DNA from: Planobacterium oryzisoli
Lineage (GTDB): Bacteria; Bacteroidota; Bacteroidia; Flavobacteriales; Weeksellaceae
Length of the DNA stretch: 64,000 nt
NCBI RefSeq assembly: GCF_015354315.1
Contig: NZ_JADKYY010000011.1
Span: 17,119 to 81,118 of the forward strand
Direction: 5' to 3'
The position numbers and the translations under genes were made by a program. The stretch's first letter is position 1. Each line of letters begins with the position of its first letter. The notes below the pieces were generated by a model. The model saw nothing but the letters and a program-made list of their open reading frames with translations, ran no database searches and was not told the origin of the DNA. Below, piece after piece: positions 42,854-52,500 of this stretch.

Positions 42854-43618
42854 CTAAAAATTTGGTTTTCTCTTCTCTAGAAAAGCAGCTACCCCTTCCT
42901 GCTTGTCTTTCAGCTCGAAAAGCTCCCCGAAAAAGCGTATTTCCTTATCAAAACCCTCACGACTATTCGAGCAATTGACGGCCTCAATTGCTCGCGCAAT
43001 AGCCAGTGGTGAATTCCTAGCAATCTTCTCCGCAAATTCTATGGTTTTATCTAGCAATTCTTCAGAATCATAGACGCGGTTTACCAAACCAATTTCGTAT
43101 GCACGCTCGGCGGACACCATTTCTGCAGAAAATATAAGTTCGTTGGCGATTCCTTTACCAACTAGCTGAGGTAGTCTTTGAGTGCCACCGTACCCTGGAA
43201 TGAGGCCTAAGGTTACTTCTGGTAATCCCAGCCGGGCATTGGTGGAGGCAAAACGCAAATGGCAGCTCATTGCCAATTCTAAACCTCCTCCCAATGCAAA
43301 ACCATTGATTGCAGCGATGACAGGTTTGGAAAGATTTTCCACCTTATTGAAAAGTTTATTTTGTCCCTCTCTTGCAAGGCTCTCTGCTTGCTGGGAATCA
43401 AAATCTGCAAATTCCTTAATATCTGCTCCTGCTACAAATGCTTTTTCTCCTGAGCCCGTCAGTATTATAACTCGTATCTGCTCGTCGTTATTAGCTGCAG
43501 TGAGCGCTTCGCTCAGTTCAGTTATAACATATTTATTCAATGCATTAAGGCTTGCTGGTTTATTGATAGTTATAACTGCAATTCTGCCTTTGATTTCAAA
43601 CAGTAGATCTTGATACAT
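42854..43618 (-). CDS. enoyl-CoA hydratase/isomerase family protein
   Basis: 254 residues, crotonase fold. GAGDIKEF-like GEKAFVAGADIKEFADF and AINGFALGGGLELAMSCHLRFAS contain the oxyanion-hole residues, and GLPEVTLGLIPGYGGTQRLPQLVG the two Glu positions of true hydratases. Acts in fatty-acid or amino-acid beta-oxidation. First gene of the minus-strand cluster, divergent from oxyR. Confidence 0.94.
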   Translation of the reverse strand: MYQDLLFEIKGRIAVITINKPASLNALNKYVITELSEALTAANNDEQIRVIILTGSGEKAFVAGADIKEFADFDSQQAESLAREGQNKLFNKVENLSKPVIAAINGFALGGGLELAMSCHLRFASTNARLGLPEVTLGLIPGYGGTQRLPQLVGKGIANELIFSAEMVSAERAYEIGLVNRVYDSEELLDKTIEFAEKIARNSPLAIARAIEAVNCSNSREGFDKEIRFFGELFELKDKQEGVAAFLEKRKPNF

Positions 43619-43711
43619 AGTTAAAGGGGTTAAAAATTTGAATAAGTTGCAATTTAAGCAATTCTGCGCATTGCAGCGTGGGAAATAGTATTAGCATATC
43701 ATTGAAAGCCT

Positions 43712-43719
43712 TATATTTG
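43712..43719 (+). promoter_or_regulatory. -7 box TATATTTG for oxyR
   Basis: Exact TAnnTTTG, 20 bases before the ATG at 43740; it rules out the in-frame GTG at 43719 as start. No clear TTG at the right distance. Confidence 0.55.
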
Positions 43720-43739
43720 TGATAGATAAAACTAATCAC

Positions 43740-44687
43740 ATGAACATTCAACAACTGGAATATCTTATTGCTGTGGATAAGTTTCGACACTTTGGAAAAG
43801 CGGCTCAGGCATGTTTTATCACACAACCCACCCTGTCCGCAATGATCCAGAAATTTGAAGATGAACTGGATGTGAAAGTGTTTGATAGAACCACCCATCC
43901 AATCCGTACCACCGATGTGGGTGCGGAAATTATTCTTCAAGCGAAAAAAATTATAGATGCAGTCAATGAACTCAGGAATAAAGCTGATCTACTCAATAAT
44001 GTGCTTGGCGGTAAATTAACATTAGGTATTATTCCTACAGTTGCTACCTATATCCTACCCGTAGAAATTTTTGCTTTTTTGAGTGAGAATCCCAAAGTGG
44101 AGATGAATGTCAAAGAAATGACCACAGAGTCAATTCTCAAAGCACTTAAGAGTGGTGAATTGGACGCAGGGATCATCTCGACACCGTACGATGGTGCCAG
44201 CGAGTTTTATCAGGATTTTCTCTTCAATGAAGAATTGATGCTGTACAGCAGTGAAAACAACGTATCTGGGGACAAATATGTAATACCTCAAGATGTAGAC
44301 GTAGAAAAGGTCTGGCTATTAGAAGAAGGTAACTGCTTACGGACACAATTTGAAAATATCTGTCAGTTGAAGGAAAATGTGCTGAAGCCAAAAAATCTGG
44401 ACTTTAGAGCTTCCAATATAAATACCTTAGTGCAGATGGTGGATAGAGTTGGAGGTATTTCTATAGTTCCAGAGCTTGCCAAAACACAACTCTCCGAGCC
44501 ACAGTTGCAAAAAATACAACGGTTTCGTAAACCTTTCCCCTATAGAGAAATTAGTATAATTTACTACAAGCCCACCTACAAGCAGAAAATGATTGATGAG
44601 TTAATTCGTGCTATTCAGAATTCCGTACATAAAAAACTGGGCTATCATACGGCTCCGGATGATTACATCAGTATTAAGCCCCAATAG
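43740..44687 (+). CDS. oxyR: hydrogen-peroxide-sensing LysR regulator OxyR
   Basis: 315 residues from ATG 43740 (NIQQLEYLIAVDKFRHFGKAA). N-terminal LysR winged helix (CFITQPTLSAMIQKFEDEL) and periplasmic-binding-like effector domain. The effector domain contains LLEEGNCLRTQFENICQL: two Cys nine positions apart, the exact spacing of the redox pair in E. coli OxyR (C199 and C208), so it should sense peroxide by disulfide formation. Divergent from the enoyl-CoA hydratase gene; no catalase or peroxiredoxin gene adjoins it. Confidence 0.92.
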   Translation: MNIQQLEYLIAVDKFRHFGKAAQACFITQPTLSAMIQKFEDELDVKVFDRTTHPIRTTDVGAEIILQAKKIIDAVNELRNKADLLNNVLGGKLTLGIIPTVATYILPVEIFAFLSENPKVEMNVKEMTTESILKALKSGELDAGIISTPYDGASEFYQDFLFNEELMLYSSENNVSGDKYVIPQDVDVEKVWLLEEGNCLRTQFENICQLKENVLKPKNLDFRASNINTLVQMVDRVGGISIVPELAKTQLSEPQLQKIQRFRKPFPYREISIIYYKPTYKQKMIDELIRAIQNSVHKKLGYHTAPDDYISIKPQ

Positions 44688-44720
44688 TTCGGCTTATTTT
44701 GCGGGAAAGAAAATAGATAG

Positions 44721-44728
44721 TAAATTTG
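44721..44728 (+). promoter_or_regulatory. full consensus promoter for metK (TTG-N19-TAAATTTG)
   Basis: -7 box TAAATTTG at 44721-44728 and TTG at 44699-44701, 19 bases apart, the ideal Bacteroidota arrangement. Transcription should start near 44734, leaving a leader of about 120 bases. Confidence 0.7.
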
Positions 44729-44734
44729 CAATCT

Positions 44735-44855
44735 AAATTGCGAGGAAAAATTTGTGCTGATTGCAACCTCAGTAAAAAATGCTAAAAACCAAACTTCTCT
44801 TTTAGTTTATTTTCTGAACTTTCCAAGCGAATTTTTAATATCAAATAAAAATTAC
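44735..44855 (+). promoter_or_regulatory. long metK leader, candidate SAM-responsive element
   Basis: 121-base untranslated leader with GAGG (44742-44745) able to pair with CCTC (44767-44770), the segment GCTGATTGCAACC (44756-44768) and GCTAAAAACC (44781-44790). GCTGATT..AACC and GCTAAAAA recall the core of SAM-II riboswitches. Spacing differs from the classical form, so this is only a candidate. Confidence 0.35.
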
Positions 44856-46139
44856 ATGCCCTATTTATTTACTTCTGAATCCGTTTCAGAGGGACATCCG
44901 GACAAAATTGCTGATCAGATTTCTGATGCGCTTATAGATCATTTTCTTGCTTTTGACCCCAATTCTAAGGTGGCTTGCGAAACTTTAGTAACCACCGGAC
45001 AAGTAGTTCTTGCCGGAGAAGTTAAGTCTGAAACCTATCTTGATGTGCAGAGTATCGCACGAGGGGTGATTAATAAAATAGGCTATACGAAGGGCGAATA
45101 TATGTTTGCCGGTGACTCTTGCGGAGTTATCTCTGCAATCCACGAACAGTCTCCTGATATCAACCAAGGAGTCGACCGTGCCGTGGATTCACGTGACTTT
45201 GAGGAAAAAGCCAATGGGCAAGGAGCCGGTGACCAAGGGATGATGTTTGGTTATGCAACCAATGAGACCGAAAATTACATGCCTCTAGCACTCGATCTTG
45301 CGCATGCACTTTTGGTGGAGCTTGCAAATCTTCGAAGGGAAAATTCGGCTATCAAATACCTTCGTCCTGATTCCAAGTCACAAGTTACTATTGAATATTC
45401 AGACGATCACAGACCCATCCGGATCGATTCCATAGTAATTTCCACGCAGCATGATGAATTCGGAAGTGACGAAGCTATGCTAGCAAGAATAAGAAAAGAT
45501 ATGATTGAAATTCTTATTCCCCGAGTTAAGGCAAAACAAAAGATTGAGATTCAGGATTTGTTTACAGATAGTATAACCTATCATATTAACCCAACGGGTA
45601 AGTTTGTTATCGGTGGACCTCATGGCGACACCGGTTTGACCGGAAGAAAGATTATAGTGGATACTTACGGTGGTAAGGGAGCACACGGTGGAGGAGCGTT
45701 TTCTGGTAAAGATCCTTCTAAAGTAGATAGAAGCGCAGCATACGCAACACGGCATATAGCGAAGAACCTAGTGGCCGCAGGTGTGGCTGATGAAGTTTTG
45801 GTTCAAGTATCGTATGCTATTGGGGTTGCGCAACCTTGTGGTTTGTATGTTAACACCTACGGTACTTCAAAAGTCAATAGTACCGATGGGGAGATCGCTG
45901 TCAAAGTCCTGGAGCTATTTGATTTAAGACCTTATGCCATCGAACAGAATCTAAAATTGAGAAATCCTATTTATCAGGAGACCGCTGCCTATGGCCATAT
46001 GGGCCGTGCACCGTATACTGGAAGTAAGACCTTTACCAACGGAACTAATACCGAGAAAATTACTATCAACGATTTGGAGTTTTTTACTTGGGAGAAACTG
46101 GATAGGGTAGAGGATATTAAGAGAGCATTTGGAATCTAA
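44856..46139 (+). CDS. metK: S-adenosylmethionine synthase
   Basis: 427 residues from ATG 44856 ([19 protein letters not shown]). Canonical motifs: [28 protein letters not shown], and [19 protein letters not shown]. Makes SAM from methionine and ATP. The longer frame to 44754 would extend into the leader with an unrelated sequence. A strong promoter and a long leader suggest feedback control. Confidence 0.96.
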   Translation: MPYLFTSESVSEGHPDKIADQISDALIDHFLAFDPNSKVACETLVTTGQVVLAGEVKSETYLDVQSIARGVINKIGYTKGEYMFAGDSCGVISAIHEQSPDINQGVDRAVDSRDFEEKANGQGAGDQGMMFGYATNETENYMPLALDLAHALLVELANLRRENSAIKYLRPDSKSQVTIEYSDDHRPIRIDSIVISTQHDEFGSDEAMLARIRKDMIEILIPRVKAKQKIEIQDLFTDSITYHINPTGKFVIGGPHGDTGLTGRKIIVDTYGGKGAHGGGAFSGKDPSKVDRSAAYATRHIAKNLVAAGVADEVLVQVSYAIGVAQPCGLYVNTYGTSKVNSTDGEIAVKVLELFDLRPYAIEQNLKLRNPIYQETAAYGHMGRAPYTGSKTFTNGTNTEKITINDLEFFTWEKLDRVEDIKRAFGI

Positions 46140-46187
46140 GGAAGCAGTATTCTAAGGAATTAAAGTAGTTATTTTAAAATACAGTGT

Positions 46188-46670
46188 ATGAGATTTCTGA
46201 AATTGTTGGTTTTGCTTGGATTGATAATATCAGGCAGTCAGTTTGCTCAAGTCACTGTGCATCGAATGGTTCACACTGGGTTTACCTACCAAAATATGGG
46301 ATTTGGAGAAGTCGGTGGGCGTCTCCTATTTTTAACGACTGACGATGTACTATTCAGAGTGGGCGCTGGTGCTTTGGTGGGGTATAGCCAGGACAAGGTA
46401 AAGGCAATGCCGAAACTACAAGGGGATGTTCTTTTTAATTTCAGACGCGGTGTTGATGTTTACCACTCGCATTATTTTCTAACAGGGGTGGAAGCAACTA
46501 CCAAATATTTAGCACCTAAAGTGGGGGTGTCGGTTTTAGGACTGATTGATCTGACTGCTGGCTACGGATTCCCTCTTGGCTCCCAGGAACAAGGGCAGAA
46601 GAAATTTCAAGGCTTAAACTTAAATTTTACTTTGAACGTTCCTATAGTTCTTATTAAAGATCTATTATAG
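46188..46670 (+). CDS. exported protein of unknown function, probably beta-rich
   Basis: 160 residues with a signal peptide (RFLKLLVLLGLIISGSQFAQ). The rest has alternating hydrophobic strands (VGGRLLFLTTDDVLFRVGAGALVGYSQ, GVSVLGLIDLTAGYGFPLG, LNLNFTLNVPIVLIKDLL), compatible with a small outer-membrane barrel. Family not recognised. Followed 17 bases later by the HAD nucleotidase gene. Confidence 0.7.
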   Translation: MRFLKLLVLLGLIISGSQFAQVTVHRMVHTGFTYQNMGFGEVGGRLLFLTTDDVLFRVGAGALVGYSQDKVKAMPKLQGDVLFNFRRGVDVYHSHYFLTGVEATTKYLAPKVGVSVLGLIDLTAGYGFPLGSQEQGQKKFQGLNLNFTLNVPIVLIKDLL

Positions 46671-46687
46671 TAGCGTCGTATTCCTAT

Positions 46688-47380
46688 ATGATAAAACATG
46701 TCTTTTTTGATCTGGATAATACCCTTTGGGACCACCGGGCGAATGCAAAACTTACTTTAGAACAACTTTTTGACCAGTACACCATCGGTCAGGAATATTC
46801 CCTACGCTTTGATGATTTCCATAAGGAGTACTTTACAATAAACGAGAATCTCTGGGCGCAAATCCGCGATGGGGAAATTGATAAAGACCATCTAAGAAAA
46901 CACCGCTTTTATGATACTTTCTTATTCTTTGGTGTGGATAACATGGAATTGGCCCAAAAATTTGAAGAAGGTTTTCTCGACCAAATTATTGAATTCAATG
47001 TGTTGGTGGAGGGTGCAAAAGAACTTTTAAATTATTTGCGCACGAAAGGGTATACCCTCCATATACTTTCCAATGGTTTTATGGAGGTAACCAACCGTAA
47101 GTGTATTGAGTCCGGTATTGATACCTTTTTTACCACCATAATCAGTGCGGATGAAATTAATGTGAGAAAACCTCAGCGGGAAATATTTGAATATGCGCTG
47201 CAGCGCGCAAATGCTAACCCCTCAGAGAGCGTCTTTATCGGCGACGACTGGATTGCAGATATAGAGGGAGCATTAGCATTTGGGATGAGAGCCGTTTTTT
47301 TTGATGTTTTTAACGACGGGTTCACTGCACCTAATGTTAATTCGGTCCATAAATTAGCAGAAATTCGAAAACTCCTGTAA
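46688..47380 (+). CDS. HAD-family noncanonical pyrimidine nucleotidase (YjjG type)
   Basis: 230 residues with the four HAD motifs: nucleophile DLDNTLWDH, Ser/Thr in LHILSNGF, Lys in VRKPQREIF and acidic pair GDDWIADIEGA. YjjG-type proteins dephosphorylate modified and canonical pyrimidine nucleotides. Convergent with trpS, with 5 bases between the stops. Confidence 0.88.
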   Translation: MIKHVFFDLDNTLWDHRANAKLTLEQLFDQYTIGQEYSLRFDDFHKEYFTINENLWAQIRDGEIDKDHLRKHRFYDTFLFFGVDNMELAQKFEEGFLDQIIEFNVLVEGAKELLNYLRTKGYTLHILSNGFMEVTNRKCIESGIDTFFTTIISADEINVRKPQREIFEYALQRANANPSESVFIGDDWIADIEGALAFGMRAVFFDVFNDGFTAPNVNSVHKLAEIRKLL

Positions 47381-47385
47381 TATAT

Positions 47386-48354
47386 TTACACACCAAGAAT
47401 CTGTCTTACCCTGTCTAAGGTTTGCTTGGCAATAGGTCTTGTCTTTGCAGCGCCTGAAATTAGTTTTTCTTCCAATTCGGGCAGATTTTCCATGTAGTAC
47501 GTGAAAAGATCCCTTTCTTTTTGAAACTTGGCAAGAATTAGCTCGTATAAAGCTGTCTTGGCATGACCATAGCCGTAATTACCCTTTAGGTAATTAGCTC
47601 TCATTTTCTCCGTCTGCTCTTCAGAAGCCAGAAGTTGGTAAATAGCAAATACGTTATCCTTATCAGGGTCTTTAGGATCTTCCAACGGGGTGCTGTCGGT
47701 TTCAATACTCATTACCTGTTTTTTCAGCTGCTTCTCAGGCAAGAAAATATTTATTATGTTTCCTCGAGACTTGGACATTTTATTGCCATCGGTGCCAGGA
47801 ACATATTTCGTGTTTTCTTGGAGTTCTGCTTGTGGCAGTACAAATACCTCCCCCATTTGGTGATTGAATCGTGCGCCCATATCTCTTGCCATTTCCAAAT
47901 GCTGTAGCTGGTCTTTGCCCACCGGCACTATTTCCGCATCATATAGTAAGATATCTGCTGCCATAAGGATCGGGTACGTGAACAGTCCCGCATTAACATC
48001 TTCCAATCGGTCCGCTTTATCCTTGAAGGAATGTGCCAAAGTTAATCTCTGGTATGGGAAGAAGCACGAGAGATACCACGATAGTTCGCAAACCTCAGGG
48101 ATATCACTTTGTCGATAAAAATATGTGCTGTCGGTATCCAGGCCACATGCAAGCCAAGCGGCAGCAATCTCATAAGAATTCTGACGTAAGGTTTTGCCCT
48201 CTTTTATCTGTGTTAACGAATGGAGATTCGCGATGAAGAGAAAAGATTCATTGTTACTCTTTTTAGAAAGCTCTATAGCAGGATAAATCGCACCGAGTAA
48301 ATTTCCCAGGTGGGGTGTGCCTGTAGCTTGTATACCTGTTAAAATACGTGACAT
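47386..48354 (-). CDS. trpS: tryptophanyl-tRNA synthetase
   Basis: 322 residues, class I fold: TPHLGNLLGAI (HIGH variant), KMSKSRGN, and PVGKDQLQHLEMARD. Normal TrpRS length. Charges tRNA-Trp. Last of the ileS-dksA-lspA-trpS run, 23 bases after lspA. Confidence 0.97.
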   Translation of the reverse strand: MSRILTGIQATGTPHLGNLLGAIYPAIELSKKSNNESFLFIANLHSLTQIKEGKTLRQNSYEIAAAWLACGLDTDSTYFYRQSDIPEVCELSWYLSCFFPYQRLTLAHSFKDKADRLEDVNAGLFTYPILMAADILLYDAEIVPVGKDQLQHLEMARDMGARFNHQMGEVFVLPQAELQENTKYVPGTDGNKMSKSRGNIINIFLPEKQLKKQVMSIETDSTPLEDPKDPDKDNVFAIYQLLASEEQTEKMRANYLKGNYGYGHAKTALYELILAKFQKERDLFTYYMENLPELEEKLISGAAKTRPIAKQTLDRVRQILGV

Positions 48355-48377
48355 TAATAATTTGTTTTTATGGAACC

Positions 48378-49025
48378 TTAGAAATCCATGCCATTAGGAA
48401 ATGCTTTTTTTCGGAACACTAGTAGAAGCAAAGCACCCACCGATATTGCGGCGTCTGCTACATTGAAAATATATTTAAAAAATTCAATTCTTTTTCCACC
48501 TAGCAATGGAAAAGAAGACGGAACGGTCCAATCGACAATAGGAAAATGAAACATATCCACCACACAGCCTTTCATGAAGTCGGAATAACCCTGGCCAAAT
48601 GGCACAACCTCAGAGACTCCGCCGTAATCTATCCAACGGTTAATGGTCTCATCGTAAACGGTACCACTATCGAAAATAAGGCCGTAGAACATGCCGTCAA
48701 TCAAGTTTCCAACCGCCCCTGCAAAGATCATTGCCATTGGGATTATTAAGTAATTAGAGGTATTTCCTTCCTTAAGCCATTTCGAGAATAGATAGACCAT
48801 CCCGGTTATTAGCGCAATGCGGATGATGACCAGGAAGTATTTGCCAATTAGGCCCCCAAAGTGAAATCCATAGGCCATCCCCGGATTTTCTACAAACGTT
48901 AGGCGAAACCAATCTTGGTTCAACACCATAATGCTCTCTCCGAGCTGAAAGTTTGTTTTAATATAAAATTTTGATAGCTGATCTATTAATAAGACCAGAA
49001 AAGTAACTAGAACAATTCTTTTCAA
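48378..49025 (-). CDS. lspA: lipoprotein signal peptidase (signal peptidase II)
   Basis: 215 residues from TTG 49025, or 227 if a GTG at 49061 is used. Four membrane helices and the catalytic Asp pair, one in NLIDGMFYGLIFDS and one near FNVADAAISVG; also the family region FVENPGMAYGF. It cleaves lipoprotein precursors, matching the many lipoproteins in this window. I prefer TTG because the GTG lies within a hairpin that looks like a terminator after the dksA-like gene. The mature core starts at LIDQLSKFYIK. Confidence 0.93.
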   Translation of the reverse strand: MKRIVLVTFLVLLIDQLSKFYIKTNFQLGESIMVLNQDWFRLTFVENPGMAYGFHFGGLIGKYFLVIIRIALITGMVYLFSKWLKEGNTSNYLIIPMAMIFAGAVGNLIDGMFYGLIFDSGTVYDETINRWIDYGGVSEVVPFGQGYSDFMKGCVVDMFHFPIVDWTVPSSFPLLGGKRIEFFKYIFNVADAAISVGALLLLVFRKKAFPNGMDF

Positions 49026-49038
49026 GGGTTGAGTTTTT

Positions 49039-49064
49039 GAAAATAAAAGGTGGAGCACCACCTT
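49039..49064 (-). terminator. terminator-like hairpin between the dksA-like gene and lspA
   Basis: 7-bp perfect stem (49047-49053 with 49058-49064), loop of 4, followed on the minus strand by a T-rich tail (TTATTTTC). It lies 27 bases after the dksA-like stop and contains the upstream GTG of lspA. Confidence 0.5.
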
Positions 49065-49090
49065 ATGTTGCCGTAATGTCCGGTATTCTG

Positions 49091-49471
49091 TTAACGTTGC
49101 ATATTTTTAGCCTCTATGCTAAGCGTAGCATGCGGCACGGCTCTAAGCCGTTCCTTAGGAATTAATTTACCTGTTACTCTACAAACTCCGTACGTTTTGT
49201 TTTCGATTCGAATGAGTGCATGTTTCAAATCCCTAATGAATTTTTCCTGCCTCCCTGCCAAGATTGCATTTTGCTCCTTACTTAACGTTTCAGCTCCCTC
49301 TTCAAAAGCCTTAAATGTAGGACTTGTATCGTCCGTACCATTGTTCTGGTCGTTAATGAAGCTTTCGTTTATTAGGCTAAGGTCTTTCTCTGCTTTATCT
49401 ATTTTCGCTTGTATTAATTCTCTGAATTCCTGCAAATCAGCATCGCTGTATCTTTGTCTTTCATCTGCCAT
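49091..49471 (-). CDS. TraR/DksA-family protein with degenerate zinc finger
   Basis: 126 residues. N-terminal coiled coil (LQEFRELIQAKIDKAEKDLSLI) and a globular end with TYGVCRVTGKLIPKERLRAVPHATL. The family zinc finger normally has four Cys (CxxC...CxxC); only one remains here, so metal binding is doubtful. DksA-like proteins bind RNA polymerase with ppGpp and adjust rRNA and amino-acid genes. The same cysteine-poor form is recalled in other Flavobacteriia. Sits between ileS and lspA. Confidence 0.85.
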   Translation of the reverse strand: MADERQRYSDADLQEFRELIQAKIDKAEKDLSLINESFINDQNNGTDDTSPTFKAFEEGAETLSKEQNAILAGRQEKFIRDLKHALIRIENKTYGVCRVTGKLIPKERLRAVPHATLSIEAKNMQR

Positions 49472-49516
49472 GGCTGCTCGATTGTTTGGTACACAGTCCC
49501 GATCGGGGTGTGGTTG

Positions 49517-52500
49517 TTAATAATTTATTTTGTTCACATTCACCTTTAATAGAATGTCATCAATTTCTATCTCCTCAAAAATTGAGAGTGAATTTACAAA
49601 TTCTATTTTATCCGACAATACCTCACTGGAAATATGTTCTGTATGGTCAAGAATGTTAGTTTTGAAAGGGCAGGATTCTTCTAAAGTGATTGATATTCTG
49701 TCGGTTAAATTGTATTCCTTTTCTTTGCGAAGATTCTGAATTCTATTGATGAATTCTCTGGAAATACCCTCGGAAATCAACTGTTCGTTAAGGGTCAGGT
49801 CTAATGCAACAGTAAGTTTGCCTTCAGTCGCCATGGTCCATCCAGGTATGTCCTTGGTACGTATTTCTACATCCTGCAAATCCAGTGTGTAGCCTTCTAA
49901 TTCCACGTGACCGTTTTTCTCTAGTTGAGAAATCTGCTCTGAGCTGAAATTTTCTAATTGCTGCGCAATTTTTTTCATGTCTTTGCCCAGTTTTGGTCCA
50001 AGAGTTTTAAAGTTAGGTTTTACTTGTTTTATGATAAGTGCTGCTGCCTCGGAGGCTCCTATGATTTCAATATGCTTTACATTAACTTCTTGCTTAATAA
50101 GTTCGCTCACATCAGAAATCAATTTTTCGGTCCTTGATTCCAGTATCGGAATCATAACTTTGGACAAGGGCTGTCTGACCTTGATGTTCTCCTTCTTCCT
50201 GAGAGAGAACACCATGGAAGTGATAGTTTGAGCAAGTTGTGTTTTCTCAACCAGCTCATAATCAATCATTTCTAGGTTCGGCTCAGGGAATAGAGTCAAA
50301 TGTACGGATTCTTCTTTTTCTTTTTTTGTAACAAGGTTTAGATCCCTATAGAGTTGCTCCATGAAAAATGGAGCGATTGGAGCAGAGATTTTTGCTACAC
50401 TCATTAGGCAAGTGTATAGTGTTTGATAGGCTGAGATCTTGTCCTGCGAATATTCACCCTTCCAAAATCTTCTTCTGCAAAGCCGCACATACCAGTTACT
50501 TAAATTATCGTTCACAAATAAATTTATGGCTCTGGCCGCTTTGGTAGGCTCATAATCCTTATAAAAGGCAGTGACTTCCTGAATTAAAAGCTGTAACTCG
50601 GAAAGAATCCAACGGTCAATTTCTGGTCGGCTTTCAATATCATCTTCCTGGTAAGTGAATCCATCTACGTTAGCATAGAGCGCAAAAAACGAGTACGTAT
50701 TATACAGGGTTCCGAAAAATTTTCTTCGAACCTCATCAATTCCTTCTACATCAAATTTGAGATTTTCCCATGGATTGGCATTGGAAATCATGTACCATCG
50801 CGTAGCATCAGGGCCGTATTTATTTAGAGTTTCGAAGGGGTCCACCGCATTGCCTAAGCGTTTGGACATTTTTTGTCCATTCTTATCTAGTACTAGCCCG
50901 TTCGAAACCACATTCTTGTAGGCCACACTGTCAAATACAGTAGTTGCAATTGCGTGTAGAGTGTAGAACCAACCCCGTGTTTGATCCACTCCCTCCGCTA
51001 TAAAGTCTGCTGGAAATGCTTTTTTAGAATCGATCAATTCCTTGTTTTCAAAAGGATAATGTAGTTGTGCATAGGGCATAGAACCAGAATCAAACCAAAC
51101 ATCGATTAAGTCGGACTCTCTGTGCATAGCCTTGCCTGAATCCGATACCAGTACGATCTGGTCCACATGGTTCTTATGCAAATCTACTTTAGCATAATTC
51201 GAAGCGGACATATTGCCCGGCTCAAAATCTGCATACGGATTATGGGTCATGATACCTGCAGCCACGGATTTTTCAATCTCGATAAGCAATTGCTCCACTG
51301 AACCAATTACAATTTGCTCCTTGGAATCTTCGGTTCTCCAAATAGGTAGTGGTATTCCCCAGTATCTGGAACGTGATAAATTCCAGTCATTGACATTTTC
51401 CAACCAGTTGGCAAATCTGCCTTCACCGGTCGACTTTGGTTTCCAGTTAATCTGTGTATTTAATTCTACCAATCGGTCCTTTACTGCCGACATTTTTACA
51501 AACCAGGAATCTAAGGGATAATAAAGAACCGGTTTGTCCGTTCTCCAACAATGTGGGTAACTGTGGACGTATTTCTCGACTTTGAAAGCTTGGTTTTGGG
51601 TTTTAAGCATGATAGCTAATTCGACATCCCATGATTTTTCAGGCGCATTCTGGTCGTAATACTCATTTTTAATATATTTTCCTCGCCAAGTGGAAGGCAC
51701 TCTTTCGTCGTCTACAAATTTGCCTTGTAGGTCAATTAGAGGAACAAGGACTCCCGACGCATCTTTTATTAAAAGGGCAGGGATTCCATTATCTTTGGCG
51801 ACCCTGGCATCGTCAGCACCGAATGTAGGAGCAATATGGACAATTCCAGTTCCGTCTTCCGTGGTAACGTAGTCTCCCGGTATAATACGAAATGCGTCGG
51901 ATGGTCTCTCATGGGGCTGGAACCATGGCACCAACTGTCTGTATACGGAACCTACTAAGTCTTCTCCTGAGAGATGTCCTAGTACAGTGTAGGGTATTGT
52001 CTTGTCTTCAGCAGTGTAGTTTTCTATTTCTTCCTTGGAGACTTGCGAGAATTTTTTCCCTAAGTTCTTTTCCAATAAATCTTCTGCGAGCAGAACGCGT
52101 ATCGGTAGAAATGTATATTGGTTATACGTTTGAATAAGGACATAACGTATGTTGGGTCCCACGGCAAGTGCAGTATTTGAAGGCAATGTCCACGGGGTAG
52201 TAGTCCAGGCAAGAGCAAATAATGGAACTGTGTTGTCGGTTAGTGCCGCAAGTGCATGGCTGGGCGAGGTGATTTCAAACTGCGCCGTTACCGTAGTGTC
52301 TGTAACATCCCGATAGGTTCCGGGTTGATTAAGCTCATGGGATGAAAGCCCGGTTCCTGCTTTAGGACTGTAGGGCTGTATGGTATACCCTTTATATAGG
52401 AGGTTTTTTTCGTCTAGTTGTTTTAGAAGCCACCACACGGTTTCCATGTATTTGGATTCGTAAGTGATATATGGATCTGATAAGTCTACCCAATAGCCAA

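Noticed and set aside
44735..44790. metK leader as a preQ1-I riboswitch (GAGG..CCTC and an A-rich tail)
   Set aside because: The gene context is SAM synthesis, the loop is too long for preQ1-I and the C-rich loop is missing; a SAM-type element fits better.
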